Translations under genes and position numbers: made by a program | The notes under the pieces: model-generated | Databases searched by the model: none | Told to the model about the DNA's origin: nothing | The model's input: only the letters and a program-made list of their open reading frames with translations | In this document: positions 1-10,071 of the stretch, piece by piece | Layout of the letters: each line of letters opens with the position of its first letter | How positions within the stretch are numbered: the first letter of the stretch is position 1 | Assembly (NCBI GenBank): GCA_022794015.1 | Contig: JAAWDZ010000052.1 | Span: 94,058 to 158,057, forward strand | DNA length: 64,000 bases | Reading direction: 5' to 3' | Source: Eubacterium sp. | Lineage (GTDB): Bacteria > Bacillota > Clostridia > Lachnospirales > Lachnospiraceae

Positions 1-3000
1 TTGATTTTGACAGTTTTCTTCTGTCCCTTGCCTTTCAGCAGCCTCTTATAAGCCGCTTTCTTTGCCTTTGGTACCTTTATGGCTGCCTTGGCGTTGATAT
101 TTTTAAATGCATTCTTGCCTACTGCCTTTAATCCGGTAGATTTCACCTGAATCTGTTTTAATTTCTTATCGCCGTAGAATGCCTTCTTACCAATCGTAGC
201 AACATTCTTTCCAATGGTTACCTTTTGAAGCCTGGTCAGCAGGCTAAATGCACTCCCTGCAATAGATGTTACTTTGCACGTAACGCCATTCATCTCTACC
301 GTATCCGCTATTACAATGGATTTTACGCCATTTTTAGATACACTGTATGCCTCTGCCAGTTTCTTATCCGCATCCGTCACGCGGTAAATCACATTACCTG
401 CTTCTTTGATGTCGCCAACTGCAAGGACTTTTGCCTGCGGTTTGCCTTTGATCGCTTCAAGCTCCGCCTTTGCACGGGCCGCTTCTTCAAGCGCTTTTTT
501 CAAAGCTGCGTCTGCCTCTGCTTTCAGCCTTTCTGCTTCTGCTTTCTGGCGTTTTGCTTCTTCCTCTGCTTCAGTTACCCGTTTATCGGCCTCTGCTCTT
601 TCATCATCAATCACTTTCTGCATCTCTGCAATTTTAGACGTCAGTCCGGCTATACTGTTATTCAATACGGTAAGCTGGCCTTCCAACGCCTCCGCCTGAT
701 TCTTCCAGAGCTGGATTTCACTGTCCTTTGCTGTGGCGTCGCCTTCTAACTCTTTGATCTTATTATTTGCAGTCCGCAGGCTGTCTGTCAGTTCCTGCGC
801 CTCTTTTCTGACCTCTGATAATGTCTGGTTCAAAGCATCCATACTTGTTTTGGAAGCTTCCAGCTGCTTCTTTAAGCTTTCAATCTCTTTTTGTGCTTTT
901 TCTGCCTGACCCTTTAAGATATTATTTTCTGAAGTAAGCGCCGTGACACGGTTATTTGCTGCAGAAAGCTCTGTTGTAAGCCTTGTTACATCTCCCCGTG
1001 CAGAGGTAAGCTGTGTTTCCAGTTCTTCTGCACGGTTTTTCCAATGTGTTACTTCTTCGGAGGAGGCGCCGCTTTCTTCCAGTTCTTTAATCCTTTCATT
1101 TGCTGTTCTCAAGTCTTCCGTCAGGCTGTTTACCTGCTGGGTGGCATCTGAAAGCTGGCTGGTCAGCTGGACAACCTTTTCCTTTTCTGTGCTTAACTCA
1201 CTATTTTTATCATTCAGAGTTCCCTGTAAATCAGAAATGTCCTTTTCCTTCTGCTCAAGCAGCGCTGTCAGCACCCAGTATTCTGCCGCGCCCGGAACTT
1301 TCAATCCTGCCACTGCAGCTGCAAGGCTTTCCACCTGTGTGTTGACCTGCGTCTGCGTTGCATTTTCATCTGCATATACCTCGTCTGCCGCTGTGATGGC
1401 TGCTAAAAGGAGGATGAAGGTTTCTGTTGTGTAATCTTTTTCTTTTAATTCCTTTGCAGCGTCAAGGGCGGTTTTTAATGCGCTCTTGTCCGCTTCATTG
1501 GAGATCACCAGCTTAGCGTCCGCCCAGTCGCCGTTGTCATGGCCATCCGTCACATTTTTGTCCATTACAAGCCTTAACCTGGTCACGCCTGTAACGCAGA
1601 CATTTATATATTCTGCCGGCGTCCTTGGTCCCATCAGTCCGGAACGGTACAATTCCTGCTCTTCGCCGTCTTTTGTTCCGTATACGATAAAATATACGCC
1701 GTCTCCTTTGTTATTGCTGTATTTAAAGTAATCAATACCTACGTAAGTGCGTAAGAAAAGATTCTGATCCTCATCTAAAATCTGATCGTAAATACTTAAA
1801 TCATAAACGATTTCTGAATCTGCATTTGCAGACAGTCCCTTATCAAAATATCTTCTTTCCCCATCGACCAGAAGGGAAATTCTGCCAGGCTTCGTATCAC
1901 AGTATTCATCCTTGTGCACCTCGTTCCATCCGGATGTTGCGCTCACCCATTCCAGATCGGACAAATACGTTTCTGTTTTGATATCGGGCCGCTCATTCAC
2001 TTTAAAGATCGCCGGCGTTACGTGAATGGATACGTTTTTCCCGGCTGCGTCTGTAGCTGTAATATCCGTTAAGGAAACCGTATATTCACCCGGATTTGCA
2101 TCGGATTTGACAGACAGGGAAATCTCTGCAAAATCAGTCAGATTTGTCGGAATTCCCTCTTCATTCGTATACGAATAATAATTCTTTACTGTTCTTTGGG
2201 CTGCGGGCAGCGCTTCTAATTTACCTGCCACACCGTCCTTTAACGCTATCTGGACATTTTCAAATGCGGCCGGATCATACTCTACCGCAAATTCCATTTC
2301 CTGAATCAGAGAATCTGACGGCAGATTTCCCAGCGCTACGTTTATCTTCTGTACCGCGCCCTGTATGATATCGCCTCCGGTAATAATCGCCTGCGTGCCG
2401 AATTTTTCTGTACTTAATTTCACAGAAACCTCTGTAATGGCCATGTTGCCGTCTTCGGTAAACGGAGTGGCATTTTCCATGTATACCCGCAGTTTATCTG
2501 TATATACCGATGTAAACTGCAGCTTCACTGTCTGGCCCGCAGTCATTTTCTGCTGTCCCGACACTTTGGCCCAGTCTGCGCCGTCCCAGTACTGCACTTC
2601 CAGTACGGATGGAATGGCCGTCCCTCTGGCGCCTGAGAATGTAAGGTCAATCTGATTCATCACCAAAGATGCATCCCAGCCAAATTCAACGTATTCTGAT
2701 TTTCTGGATGCGCTGTTTGCCGGAAGCAGTACGGATGCGCCTCTGCTGTATGCATTTGTCCAGCTTGTATCTGTCTTTCCGTCTACCATTTTTTCCGGAT
2801 AATTATTGGTAGAACCGGTAAAGGATGCCGTTGCAGACGCTTTTCCCGTTGCAAGTTCTGTATCCACTGTGGCGCCGGCATCTTCTGTCACTGTTGCAGA
2901 TGCCCTTAAAGTGCATCCTGCTACCGTGCCTTCCGCTTTCCCGCCTGTCAGCGCGCCCCAGGTAACGGCGCGCATCACGCTGTATTTGCCTGCATTGCTG

Positions 3001-6000
3001 TTGTAGTTTACTTTTACTGCGGATGGAAGCGTCACTTCCATACCTTTTGGTAAGGTTATTACAACCGGATCTACGGATTCTTCTGTGCCTGTGACAACCG
3101 GATCTGCCGGAGCCGTGCCTGCGCCGTCTGCCGTTACTTTAATTGCTGTCTGTACCGGCTTTAATCCGTCGGAGGAAATAGTAAGGACAGCGTCTCCTGC
3201 CGTTTTATTGGATTTTAAGATCACCAATACCTTGCCGTTGTACGCGCTGCGCTCAGAGTGCGAATTACTTTCTACATTGCCGTATTTGTAAAGCTCTGTA
3301 CTTTCCTGCTTGCCGTTGTCTACACCAAAGATGGAAACCGCATCGCCCTGCACATCAAATTTCACTAAATTGCCCGCATCCGGCACCATATTGCCTTTCT
3401 CGTCTACAATGGTGCACTCAATATAGGAAAGGCTGCTGCCGTCTGCTGCAAGGACTGTCCTGTCTGCTTTTGCCTGAATGGTATATGGAGCTTCCGAAGT
3501 CGTTACACTGTCCGTTGCAACAATGTTGCCATCTTCGTCGTACGCCTTTACTTCCAGCGTTCCGGCCTCATAAGGAACTGTCCATGTTAAATGCAGTTTA
3601 CCGGAATTTAATTCTCCTTCATCCAGAACTGCGCCTGGACTTGTATAACCGCCTGGATTCGTACTGTCGCCCCAGGTCTTGTCATCTGAGGTTTTCTCTG
3701 AAGTTTCATAATATGTCTTGCCGTATGCGGTCTTTTTTTCATCAAAGCTCTTCCTGCCAAGTGATTTTCCGTTTAAAAACAGCTCTGCCGTCTGCACGTT
3801 GCTGTTGACCCATACTTCCACATCTTCGCCTTCATGCCACTGATCCCAGTTGCCCGGAAGCAGGTGCACCATATCTTTATCTATCCACTGGCTCTGATAA
3901 AGATAGAAAGAATCCTTCGCAAAGCCTGCCGTATCTATCGTACCAAAAGAGGATACGCCTACCGGGAATACAGCGTATGGCGTCGGCTCTCCCAGATAGT
4001 CAAATCCGGACCAGATAAACTGGCCGATAAAGCTCTTTCTGTCACGGTCTTTTTTCAGTCCGTACTCATTGGACATCGTCCAGGAGGCAAAATCATTGTC
4101 GTAGTTGGAACCGCCCCTGCGTCCCGGCGTCTGGTTAATTCCGGTATTCGAAAACTGCGGATCCAGATAAACGCCTCTGGAAGAAGTCTGTGAAGAAGAC
4201 TCCGATTCAAAGAAGAAGGTCTTGGAACCCTTCTCCAGCAGCTCCGCGCCGATACCAAAACGATTCATCAAACCGTCTACCGATGCGGCTGTGTTGTAGT
4301 TTAAGCCATACCCATCAAGTACCTGGTTTACCAGACCCCAGGTTTCCCTGACGCCTGGTACCTTTCTTTCCTGATCGCCGCCCATTAACACGTAGCGTGT
4401 GCCGTCGGCTGCCTTGATGTCGCGCTTTAAGCGGACTGCTTCCGTATACTCATTGATCTTGTCCGGATTTACACCCAGCTCATCATACTGCGCCGGCTGA
4501 TACCAGTCCGGTTTTTTCCCTACGCCGCGCACCTCGTTTCCGATCGACCATGCGATAATGGACGGCTCGTTCTTGTCGCGGTTTACCATTTCCTGAATAA
4601 CCCAGTCGCTCCAGAGGTATTTTGCTCCTTCGTATTTTGTTACGGATTCCGGCATGGTAAGATAACCGTTCGGTTTCAGTCCTGCCCAATTGGCCGGGAT
4701 TTCCATAAAGAAAAAGTTACCGAAATCATACGTTGCCTTTGGCTGGCCCCAGCCGTCATAAGCCTCCTCTACCACCAGGATACCTTTACGCCTGCAGACT
4801 TCAATGGCCTGCTTCGACGGCGGGCAGTGTGAGGTACGGTATGCATTGACGCCCATCTCCATCAATTTACTAAACTGGCGATCGTACGCGTCCGTATAGC
4901 TTGCGGCGCCGATTGCACCGGAATCGTGGTGCAGATCCACACCCTGTACTTTTGTATATTTGCCGTTCACATAAAGCCCGCCGCTGTTTGGATCACTTGT
5001 CGTTTCTTTGATCTCAACCCAGCGGAAGCCGTATTCCATTACCTCGGAATCAATCAGCTGATAGCCGCCCTCGCCTCCATTCTGTTCACTGTACAGATCT
5101 ACTTTTACCGTATACAGATATGGTTCGCCGATATTCCACGGATACCAGAGATTTACATTTGGAATTTCAACCGCGTTATTGCCGGACAATGCCAGTGTAA
5201 ACGCAGTGGAAGGATTAATTGCCATATTCTCAGTAGCCTTTTTCGCCACCTCTTTGCCTTCGGCATCCAGAACAGTAACTTCCATACGTACATTGGAATT
5301 GCTGGCATCGGAATACCCTGCCGCGGTAACGTCCAGATACGCCGATTTGCTTTCCGTATAATCTGCCTCTAATGTAGGCGCGCCAAGGGTAATGCCGTTC
5401 CGGTTAAAGTGCGCCTTATTGTCAATCATAAGATGCACCGGACGGACAATACCGCTTCCCGTATACCAGCGTCCGGAAGGAGACATGTTCTGTACCTTTA
5501 CTACCAGTACGTTTTCTTCCCCGTATTTCAATTTTTCTGTAATATCCAAAGCAAAGCCCGTATAGCCGTTCGGATAGCCGCCTATTTCTTCACCGTTTAA
5601 ATAAATGATACTGTTCTGATAAACGCCTTCAAAATCCAGGGAAATTGTCCTGACGCCCGCCATAGCCGCCGGAACTCTAAAACGCTTCCTGTAATAGCCA
5701 AGGCCGCCCTGCAGATAGGCCTGCGCATCGCTGGAAGAGGATACCTTTTCGCCCTCAATACTGAAATCATGCGGTACGTCTACCGTTCTCCAGTCCGTAT
5801 CATCAAAATCCGCGGAAACAATCTGTTCTGTTGTATAATCACCCGCATCCTTTACGCCTGCTGCCGCAAAACCGCCGTCTGCCACCTCTGGCGTCCTGGT
5901 TGCAAGATAAAACTGCCAGTTATCGTCAAAATCAACGGAACCCAGCGCATCCTCTGCCACATCCTGTACCATCTGGGATGCGTCTACCACTTCTACCGTC

Positions 6001-6815
6001 ATTGTAACATCATATTCGGCTCCATCTACCGTTACTTTTCCGTTTACGGTCAGGATATCGCCTGCTTTTGCTGCCGCAACTGCTGCAACCTGTGCTGCGT
6101 CCCATACAACGTCAAACATAGCGGATGTGCCGTCCGTATAAAGTACGGGTACCTGGGCAGGCGCCGCAAACGCTGCTGCAGATGTAATTCTCCTGCTGAC
6201 TGGCGGTACTTCATCCACTTCCTTTGGGACGGCTTCGCCCTGGCGGTAAAGCTTTACATTGTCGATATTCAGATAATTACCCGTAATCGTACTATGAATT
6301 GCGATATCACAGGTGCCCTCTTCTCCAACTTCAAAGGTATCCGTCGTATGGGTCGTCCACACATTCCAGCCTGCCGGATTCATTGCTACAGATTTACCGC
6401 CGGCTGTAAAGGTTGTGGTATGGCTTCCCCCTGCATCATTTCCTCCCATGCTCTCTACAGAAGCTTTGTATGTACCCGGTTTCAGACCGCTTACTGTCTG
6501 CGAACATGAAAACTCTTTTGTAATGTTCTGACCTTTTTTGCTGCATACTTCATAAACATTCGTCCGGTTTTTATCTCCGCTGTTTTGAAATATCTTCCAG
6601 TAATAATCCGGATCCTCTGCTGCCGGAGTACCGGCAAAGGTCCACGCCGTCTCGCCGGATTCAAAATCCCCATTCGGAACCGTAACCTCGACGAAACCAT
6701 CATCTTCTGCTGCACGAACCGGTAAAGCCACGCTGCCGGATACCGTGGTAAATACCATTGCAAAGGCTAACAGAAATGACCAGAATCGCTCCATGTGTCT
6801 TTGTTTTTGTTTCAT
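1..6815 (-). CDS. giant secreted GH2 beta-galactosidase-type glycosidase, 3' end beyond window
   Basis: Open frame of 2271 codons from an ATG at 6815 (SD AAGGAAAAGAG) running off the left edge. A Sec signal peptide covers residues 1-36 (VRAA|ED). Then follow an N-terminal carbohydrate-binding-like region (about 40-195), a GH2 sugar-binding fold (about 295-470), and a TIM barrel with GVDLHHDSG near 624, acid/base E761 in WSIGNEV and nucleophile E870 or E872 in FFFESES, then FIGQFIWSGFDYLGEPTPY near 926. Beyond the enzyme are Ig-like domains, a discoidin/CBM32-like module (about 1320-1470), a cohesin-like domain (about 1472-1603), an NPCBM-like module (about 1614-1775), a FIVAR-like segment (about 1780-1845), a long coiled coil (about 1850-2130) and an LRR_5-type tail that should end just past the edge. 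It is probably an extracellular beta-galactosidase, but other GH2 specificities are possible. The sensor genes 6944-11570 lie directly upstream on the same strand. Confidence 0.9.
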   Translation of the reverse strand, partial: MKQKQRHMERFWSFLLAFAMVFTTVSGSVALPVRAAEDDGFVEVTVPNGDFESGETAWTFAGTPAAEDPDYYWKIFQNSGDKNRTNVYEVCSKKGQNITKEFSCSQTVSGLKPGTYKASVESMGGNDAGGSHTTTFTAGGKSVAMNPAGWNVWTTHTTDTFEVGEEGTCDIAIHSTITGNYLNIDNVKLYRQGEAVPKEVDEVPPVSRRITSAAAFAAPAQVPVLYTDGTSAMFDVVWDAAQVAAVAAAKAGDILTVNGKVTVDGAEYDVTMTVEVVDASQMVQDVAEDALGSVDFDDNWQFYLATRTPEVADGGFAAAGVKDAGDYTTEQIVSADFDDTDWRTVDVPHDFSIEGEKVSSSSDAQAYLQGGLGYYRKRFRVPAAMAGVRTISLDFEGVYQNSIIYLNGEEIGGYPNGYTGFALDITEKLKYGEENVLVVKVQNMSPSGRWYTGSGIVRPVHLMIDNKAHFNRNGITLGAPTLEADYTESKSAYLDVTAAGYSDASNSNVRMEVTVLDAEGKEVAKKATENMAINPSTAFTLALSGNNAVEIPNVNLWYPWNIGEPYLYTVKVDLYSEQNGGEGGYQLIDSEVMEYGFRWVEIKETTSDPNSGGLYVNGKYTKVQGVDLHHDSGAIGAASYTDAYDRQFSKLMEMGVNAYRTSHCPPSKQAIEVCRRKGILVVEEAYDGWGQPKATYDFGNFFFMEIPANWAGLKPNGYLTMPESVTKYEGAKYLWSDWVIQEMVNRDKNEPSIIAWSIGNEVRGVGKKPDWYQPAQYDELGVNPDKINEYTEAVRLKRDIKAADGTRYVLMGGDQERKVPGVRETWGLVNQVLDGYGLNYNTAASVDGLMNRFGIGAELLEKGSKTFFFESESSSQTSSRGVYLDPQFSNTGINQTPGRRGGSNYDNDFASWTMSNEYGLKKDRDRKSFIGQFIWSGFDYLGEPTPYAVFPVGVSSFGTIDTAGFAKDSFYLYQSQWIDKDMVHLLPGNWDQWHEGEDVEVWVNSNVQTAELFLNGKSLGRKSFDEKKTAYGKTYYETSEKTSDDKTWGDSTNPGGYTSPGAVLDEGELNSGKLHLTWTVPYEAGTLEVKAYDEDGNIVATDSVTTSEAPYTIQAKADRTVLAADGSSLSYIECTIVDEKGNMVPDAGNLVKFDVQGDAVSIFGVDNGKQESTELYKYGNVESNSHSERSAYNGKVLVILKSNKTAGDAVLTISSDGLKPVQTAIKVTADGAGTAPADPVVTGTEESVDPVVITLPKGMEVTLPSAVKVNYNSNAGKYSVMRAVTWGALTGGKAEGTVAGCTLRASATVTEDAGATVDTELATGKASATASFTGSTNNYPEKMVDGKTDTSWTNAYSRGASVLLPANSASRKSEYVEFGWDASLVMNQIDLTFSGARGTAIPSVLEVQYWDGADWAKVSGQQKMTAGQTVKLQFTSVYTDKLRVYMENATPFTEDGNMAITEVSVKLSTEKFGTQAIITGGDIIQGAVQKINVALGNLPSDSLIQEMEFAVEYDPAAFENVQIALKDGVAGKLEALPAAQRTVKNYYSYTNEEGIPTNLTDFAEISLSVKSDANPGEYTVSLTDITATDAAGKNVSIHVTPAIFKVNERPDIKTETYLSDLEWVSATSGWNEVHKDEYCDTKPGRISLLVDGERRYFDKGLSANADSEIVYDLSIYDQILDEDQNLFLRTYVGIDYFKYSNNKGDGVYFIVYGTKDGEEQELYRSGLMGPRTPAEYINVCVTGVTRLRLVMDKNVTDGHDNGDWADAKLVISNEADKSALKTALDAAKELKEKDYTTETFILLLAAITAADEVYADENATQTQVNTQVESLAAAVAGLKVPGAAEYWVLTALLEQKEKDISDLQGTLNDKNSELSTEKEKVVQLTSQLSDATQQVNSLTEDLRTANERIKELEESGASSEEVTHWKNRAEELETQLTSARGDVTRLTTELSAANNRVTALTSENNILKGQAEKAQKEIESLKKQLEASKTSMDALNQTLSEVRKEAQELTDSLRTANNKIKELEGDATAKDSEIQLWKNQAEALEGQLTVLNNSIAGLTSKIAEMQKVIDDERAEADKRVTEAEEEAKRQKAEAERLKAEADAALKKALEEAARAKAELEAIKGKPQAKVLAVGDIKEAGNVIYRVTDADKKLAEAYSVSKNGVKSIVIADTVEMNGVTCKVTSIAGSAFSLLTRLQKVTIGKNVATIGKKAFYGDKKLKQIQVKSTGLKAVGKNAFKNINAKAAIKVPKAKKAAYKRLLKGKGQKKTVKI

Positions 6816-6943
6816 TCTCTTTTCCTTCCCTTTCTTTTTATTTAAACTCAATAATACGTTCCTATTCAGTTTAACAGGGAAGAAAGTAGTTCACCAGAAG
6901 AAATTCTATATTTTTTGTTTTCATTTTATAGATCGGAAATCCG

Positions 6944-8284
6944 TCAATATACTTCTACCTCTTCCAGTTCCGCCGAAAGCTCCTCTTTCAAAAAACCGAT
7001 TGCCTCTTCATACGACACGCTTTTATCCCGGTTGATAACATTCAGCACCAATCCCAGACTGTCATGTACCACCCCATCCTCCGGTGTCAGCGAACGCGTC
7101 CTGATATGCGGCACAATCTTCTCCATATAGTAAGTCCCCAGATCCTGCTCTCCAAACCACGGACTTTTATAATTTTTCAGCTCCGGAACCTCCTCATAGG
7201 GTCTTTTGGCAGTCGTCATAAGAGCTATGGAGTTAATTGCCTTCGCTCCTTCCGTAGACAATGTGGCAAATTTAATAAACTCCCAGGCCAGTCTTTTATC
7301 CTCGCAGGTATGACTGATTCCCATAGAAGTACCGCCCAGATTGGCATTGCCTTCCGGCGCGTTCATAAGGCCCCAGCGTCCCTCTTTTCCTCCGGATTTA
7401 TCATAAGACTGAATTGTAAACTGCACCGTCCAGGTTGCGCAGGCAGTAAAAATATGACCGTCCTCATTGAACGCCGCATTCCAGGCCGGAGTCCATGCCA
7501 CCAGATCATCCGATATATGCTCATCACGAAACCGGCAGACAAGCTCCAAAGAACGGCCAAATGTCTTTTCCACATCAATTTTGCCGTCCTTTACCCAGGC
7601 CAGTCCCTGCTGCTCCTGGGTAAACTGCCGCAGATCACTCAATGAAAACCACATATAGACACTGCCTCCGCTTTTTTCGTATACTTCTTTGCCTTTTTCA
7701 ATAAAACTCTCCCAGTCCGGCATCATCGCTTCCAGCTGGGCCGGATCGTCCGTACCCAGATATTTTTTTGCCAAATCCTTCCGATATGCCAGGCCCGCCG
7801 GAGAAAGAGACTGTTCTATACCGCACACATTTCCTTTTGTGTTCACCATATGCGGCCGGAGATATTCATGGATTTCGGAGATATCAAAGTTGTAGGGTTC
7901 CTGTTCTAAGGGTTCCCACATATCCAGTTCAAATACTTCTCCTCTGGAATCAATCACACTCCATGCAATATCCGGCAGCTCACCGCCGGAAATCAGAGCG
8001 GTTTCATATTTTTGCGGCAAATCTTTGTGCTGCACCGCGGTATACTCAAACTCCACATTTGGATATTTTTCCTGAAATGCCCCTGTAATGGTCTGATAAT
8101 AATCGTTATCCCACCCCCACATGCTAAGCGTCCCTTTGTAATCCTCCGGCAGCGGCTCGTCATACGGGATTTCAGAAGTTTCTTTTGGCCGTTCCGCCTG
8201 TTCTTCTGTCACAGCAGGTTCTTTATAAGCACATCCGGCCAAAAAAACTGCCATTATAAGAATACCTGTCCGCCGTTTCCTCAA
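6944..8284 (-). CDS. extracellular solute-binding lipoprotein (SBP_bac_1 type), orphan
   Basis: 446 residues. The lipobox FLAGC places the lipidated Cys at residue 18, and an SBP_bac_1-type sugar-binding fold follows (GTLSMWGWDNDYYQTITGAF near the mature N-terminus). The start is TTG at 8284, overlapping the kinase stop as ATTGA; the next ATG (codon 11) would remove the charged part of the signal peptide, so TTG is preferred. No CUT1 permease genes are adjacent. The gene is last in a regulator-kinase-lipoprotein run, so the protein may present sugar to the kinase, or may feed a permease encoded elsewhere. The GH2 gene starts 128 bp downstream. The ligand is unknown; an oligosaccharide released by the GH2 enzyme is an inference. 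Confidence 0.88.
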   Translation of the reverse strand: MRKRRTGILIMAVFLAGCAYKEPAVTEEQAERPKETSEIPYDEPLPEDYKGTLSMWGWDNDYYQTITGAFQEKYPNVEFEYTAVQHKDLPQKYETALISGGELPDIAWSVIDSRGEVFELDMWEPLEQEPYNFDISEIHEYLRPHMVNTKGNVCGIEQSLSPAGLAYRKDLAKKYLGTDDPAQLEAMMPDWESFIEKGKEVYEKSGGSVYMWFSLSDLRQFTQEQQGLAWVKDGKIDVEKTFGRSLELVCRFRDEHISDDLVAWTPAWNAAFNEDGHIFTACATWTVQFTIQSYDKSGGKEGRWGLMNAPEGNANLGGTSMGISHTCEDKRLAWEFIKFATLSTEGAKAINSIALMTTAKRPYEEVPELKNYKSPWFGEQDLGTYYMEKIVPHIRTRSLTPEDGVVHDSLGLVLNVINRDKSVSYEEAIGFLKEELSAELEEVEVY

Positions 8285-10071
8285 TCATCCTCACCCTTTC
8301 CGTTCTCCTTTTCCTCTTCCGCTTTGATATACGGCAGCTTAAGCAAAACACTTGTGCCGCCCCCTTCTCTGTTCTTTATTTCCATTCCATACTCATCCCC
8401 ATACAGATAACAGATACGGTCCCTTACGTTACTGATTCCAATATGCTTGCGGCCGTCCTGCCCGGATAAAATTTCCTCTCCCTTTAAAAAACGCTCCAGA
8501 TATTCTGCTTCTATTCCAACCCCGTCATCCTCCACCAGAATCTGCAGAATACCCTTCTCTACAGAAACCAAAACCTGGACATTTCCCGGCCGTTCCGCCG
8601 GAAGGATACCATGCAGAATGGCGTTTTCCACTAAAGGCTGAATTACGATTTTAGGAACTCTGCACTGCATTAACTCTTCTTTGCACCGGATATCCGCCTT
8701 AAATATATCCGGATAGCGGTATTTCTGAATATTCAAATAACTTTCGGTAAGCGCAATCTCTTTTTCAAGCGTTGTTTCCACACTTTCATTTCCGATTTCC
8801 AACGTACTGTGCAATGTAGCAATCAGGGCATGCACAATTTCCACCACGTCCTTGTTTTTGCCTGCCGCAGCCAGATATACGACTGTATTTAAAACGTTAT
8901 ACAGGTAATGCGGATGAATCTGGGACATCGTAATATCGTATTCCATCCTGTGTTTTTGTTCCTGATATCGGATGCGTTCCTCCTCGCCTTTCTTCAGCTG
9001 CATCAGCATATGCCCAAAAGAATTGTAGAGTGTTTCTATTTCATCGCCGGTATGCACGGTTTCTATCAATGAAATTCCGCTGTATTCAATCGCTTCCATT
9101 TGTGCTGAAAGCTTTGTAATCGGCCAAATCATACTCTCAAGCCTGCGGGATATAAAAATAAGGATCAGGCTTACGGAAAACAAATAAGAACACAAAAAGA
9201 ACCACAGTACAAAACTGCTTCTCTCCCACAGATATCCGTTTGTAACCAATGTGCACAGCTTCCATCCGGCCCCTTCAATATCGTTACAAATCAAATATCC
9301 GTTTGCCGTCTTATAGATACCCTCCGTAAACTCCCCCTGAGCGTTCAGACATTCAAACAGCGCTCCATCCGGATCCTGCCCATACAAAAGATTTCCATAT
9401 TCTCCAACCATACAGACGTAATTATCCGCGCCGGCATAGGTATGTATGGGATCCAGCAGATACTCTGCATCCAGTTCCATATAAAGAGTCCCTTTCCTCT
9501 TTCCAAAATGATATTTGTCAAACATCTGCATCTGAAAACAAATCAGTGATGCTCCCCCCTGAGTATCTTCCGTATACAGATCGGAAAAGCTATATTCACC
9601 CTGAGCGTCATATTTTGCAATTTCTTCCCGTTCGAGTTTTCTTTCAACATAAGCAGTATCTGCCGTATCATACCTGCTGCCGTAATGCGTGTTATCTTCC
9701 ATTTTTATAATGGTATTTTTAATATAACTGCGCAGGCTTTCATAAAATATCAGTCTTGTCGTTATCTTATTGCTGCGCCTCTGCTTTAAATATTCGCTGT
9801 CACTGACATCTTCCTCCATAAACTGCTGCAGTTCTTCGTCAATCAGAACATTTTTAGCAAACTGCCGGATATCCTCTGTCATAAATGCCAGTTGACTGGC
9901 GACCTGCTGCAGCCTGCTTCTCTCATCGGAAATCTTCTGCTCTCTGACCACCTGCTCAAAGTACCAAAACCCAATCAGGGAACTTACCACCATAGAAACC
10001 GCCAGAATCAAAGCAAAGTTAGACAAAATTCTCCATTTAAGCTGTTTTTTTCTTATTCTTCTTCCTTCCAT
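8281..10071 (-). CDS. sensor histidine kinase, YesM/LytS type
   Basis: 596 residues. There is an N-terminal membrane segment (about residues 18-38), an extracellular sensor region of about 240 residues, a second membrane segment near residue 290, a HAMP-like linker, then the His_kinase domain with SQIHPHYLYN (phosphoacceptor H388 by alignment to the family QxxPHFLYN motif) and a HATPase domain (VENAILHG, EDDGVGIE, GISNVRDR). It overlaps the regulator gene by 19 nt upstream and the lipoprotein gene by 4 nt downstream, so the three are probably co-translated. Family members sense extracytoplasmic sugars or cell-wall fragments and phosphorylate a YesN-type regulator. The ligand is not evident. 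Confidence 0.93.
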   Translation of the reverse strand: MEGRRIRKKQLKWRILSNFALILAVSMVVSSLIGFWYFEQVVREQKISDERSRLQQVASQLAFMTEDIRQFAKNVLIDEELQQFMEEDVSDSEYLKQRRSNKITTRLIFYESLRSYIKNTIIKMEDNTHYGSRYDTADTAYVERKLEREEIAKYDAQGEYSFSDLYTEDTQGGASLICFQMQMFDKYHFGKRKGTLYMELDAEYLLDPIHTYAGADNYVCMVGEYGNLLYGQDPDGALFECLNAQGEFTEGIYKTANGYLICNDIEGAGWKLCTLVTNGYLWERSSFVLWFFLCSYLFSVSLILIFISRRLESMIWPITKLSAQMEAIEYSGISLIETVHTGDEIETLYNSFGHMLMQLKKGEEERIRYQEQKHRMEYDITMSQIHPHYLYNVLNTVVYLAAAGKNKDVVEIVHALIATLHSTLEIGNESVETTLEKEIALTESYLNIQKYRYPDIFKADIRCKEELMQCRVPKIVIQPLVENAILHGILPAERPGNVQVLVSVEKGILQILVEDDGVGIEAEYLERFLKGEEILSGQDGRKHIGISNVRDRICYLYGDEYGMEIKNREGGGTSVLLKLPYIKAEEEKENGKGEDD

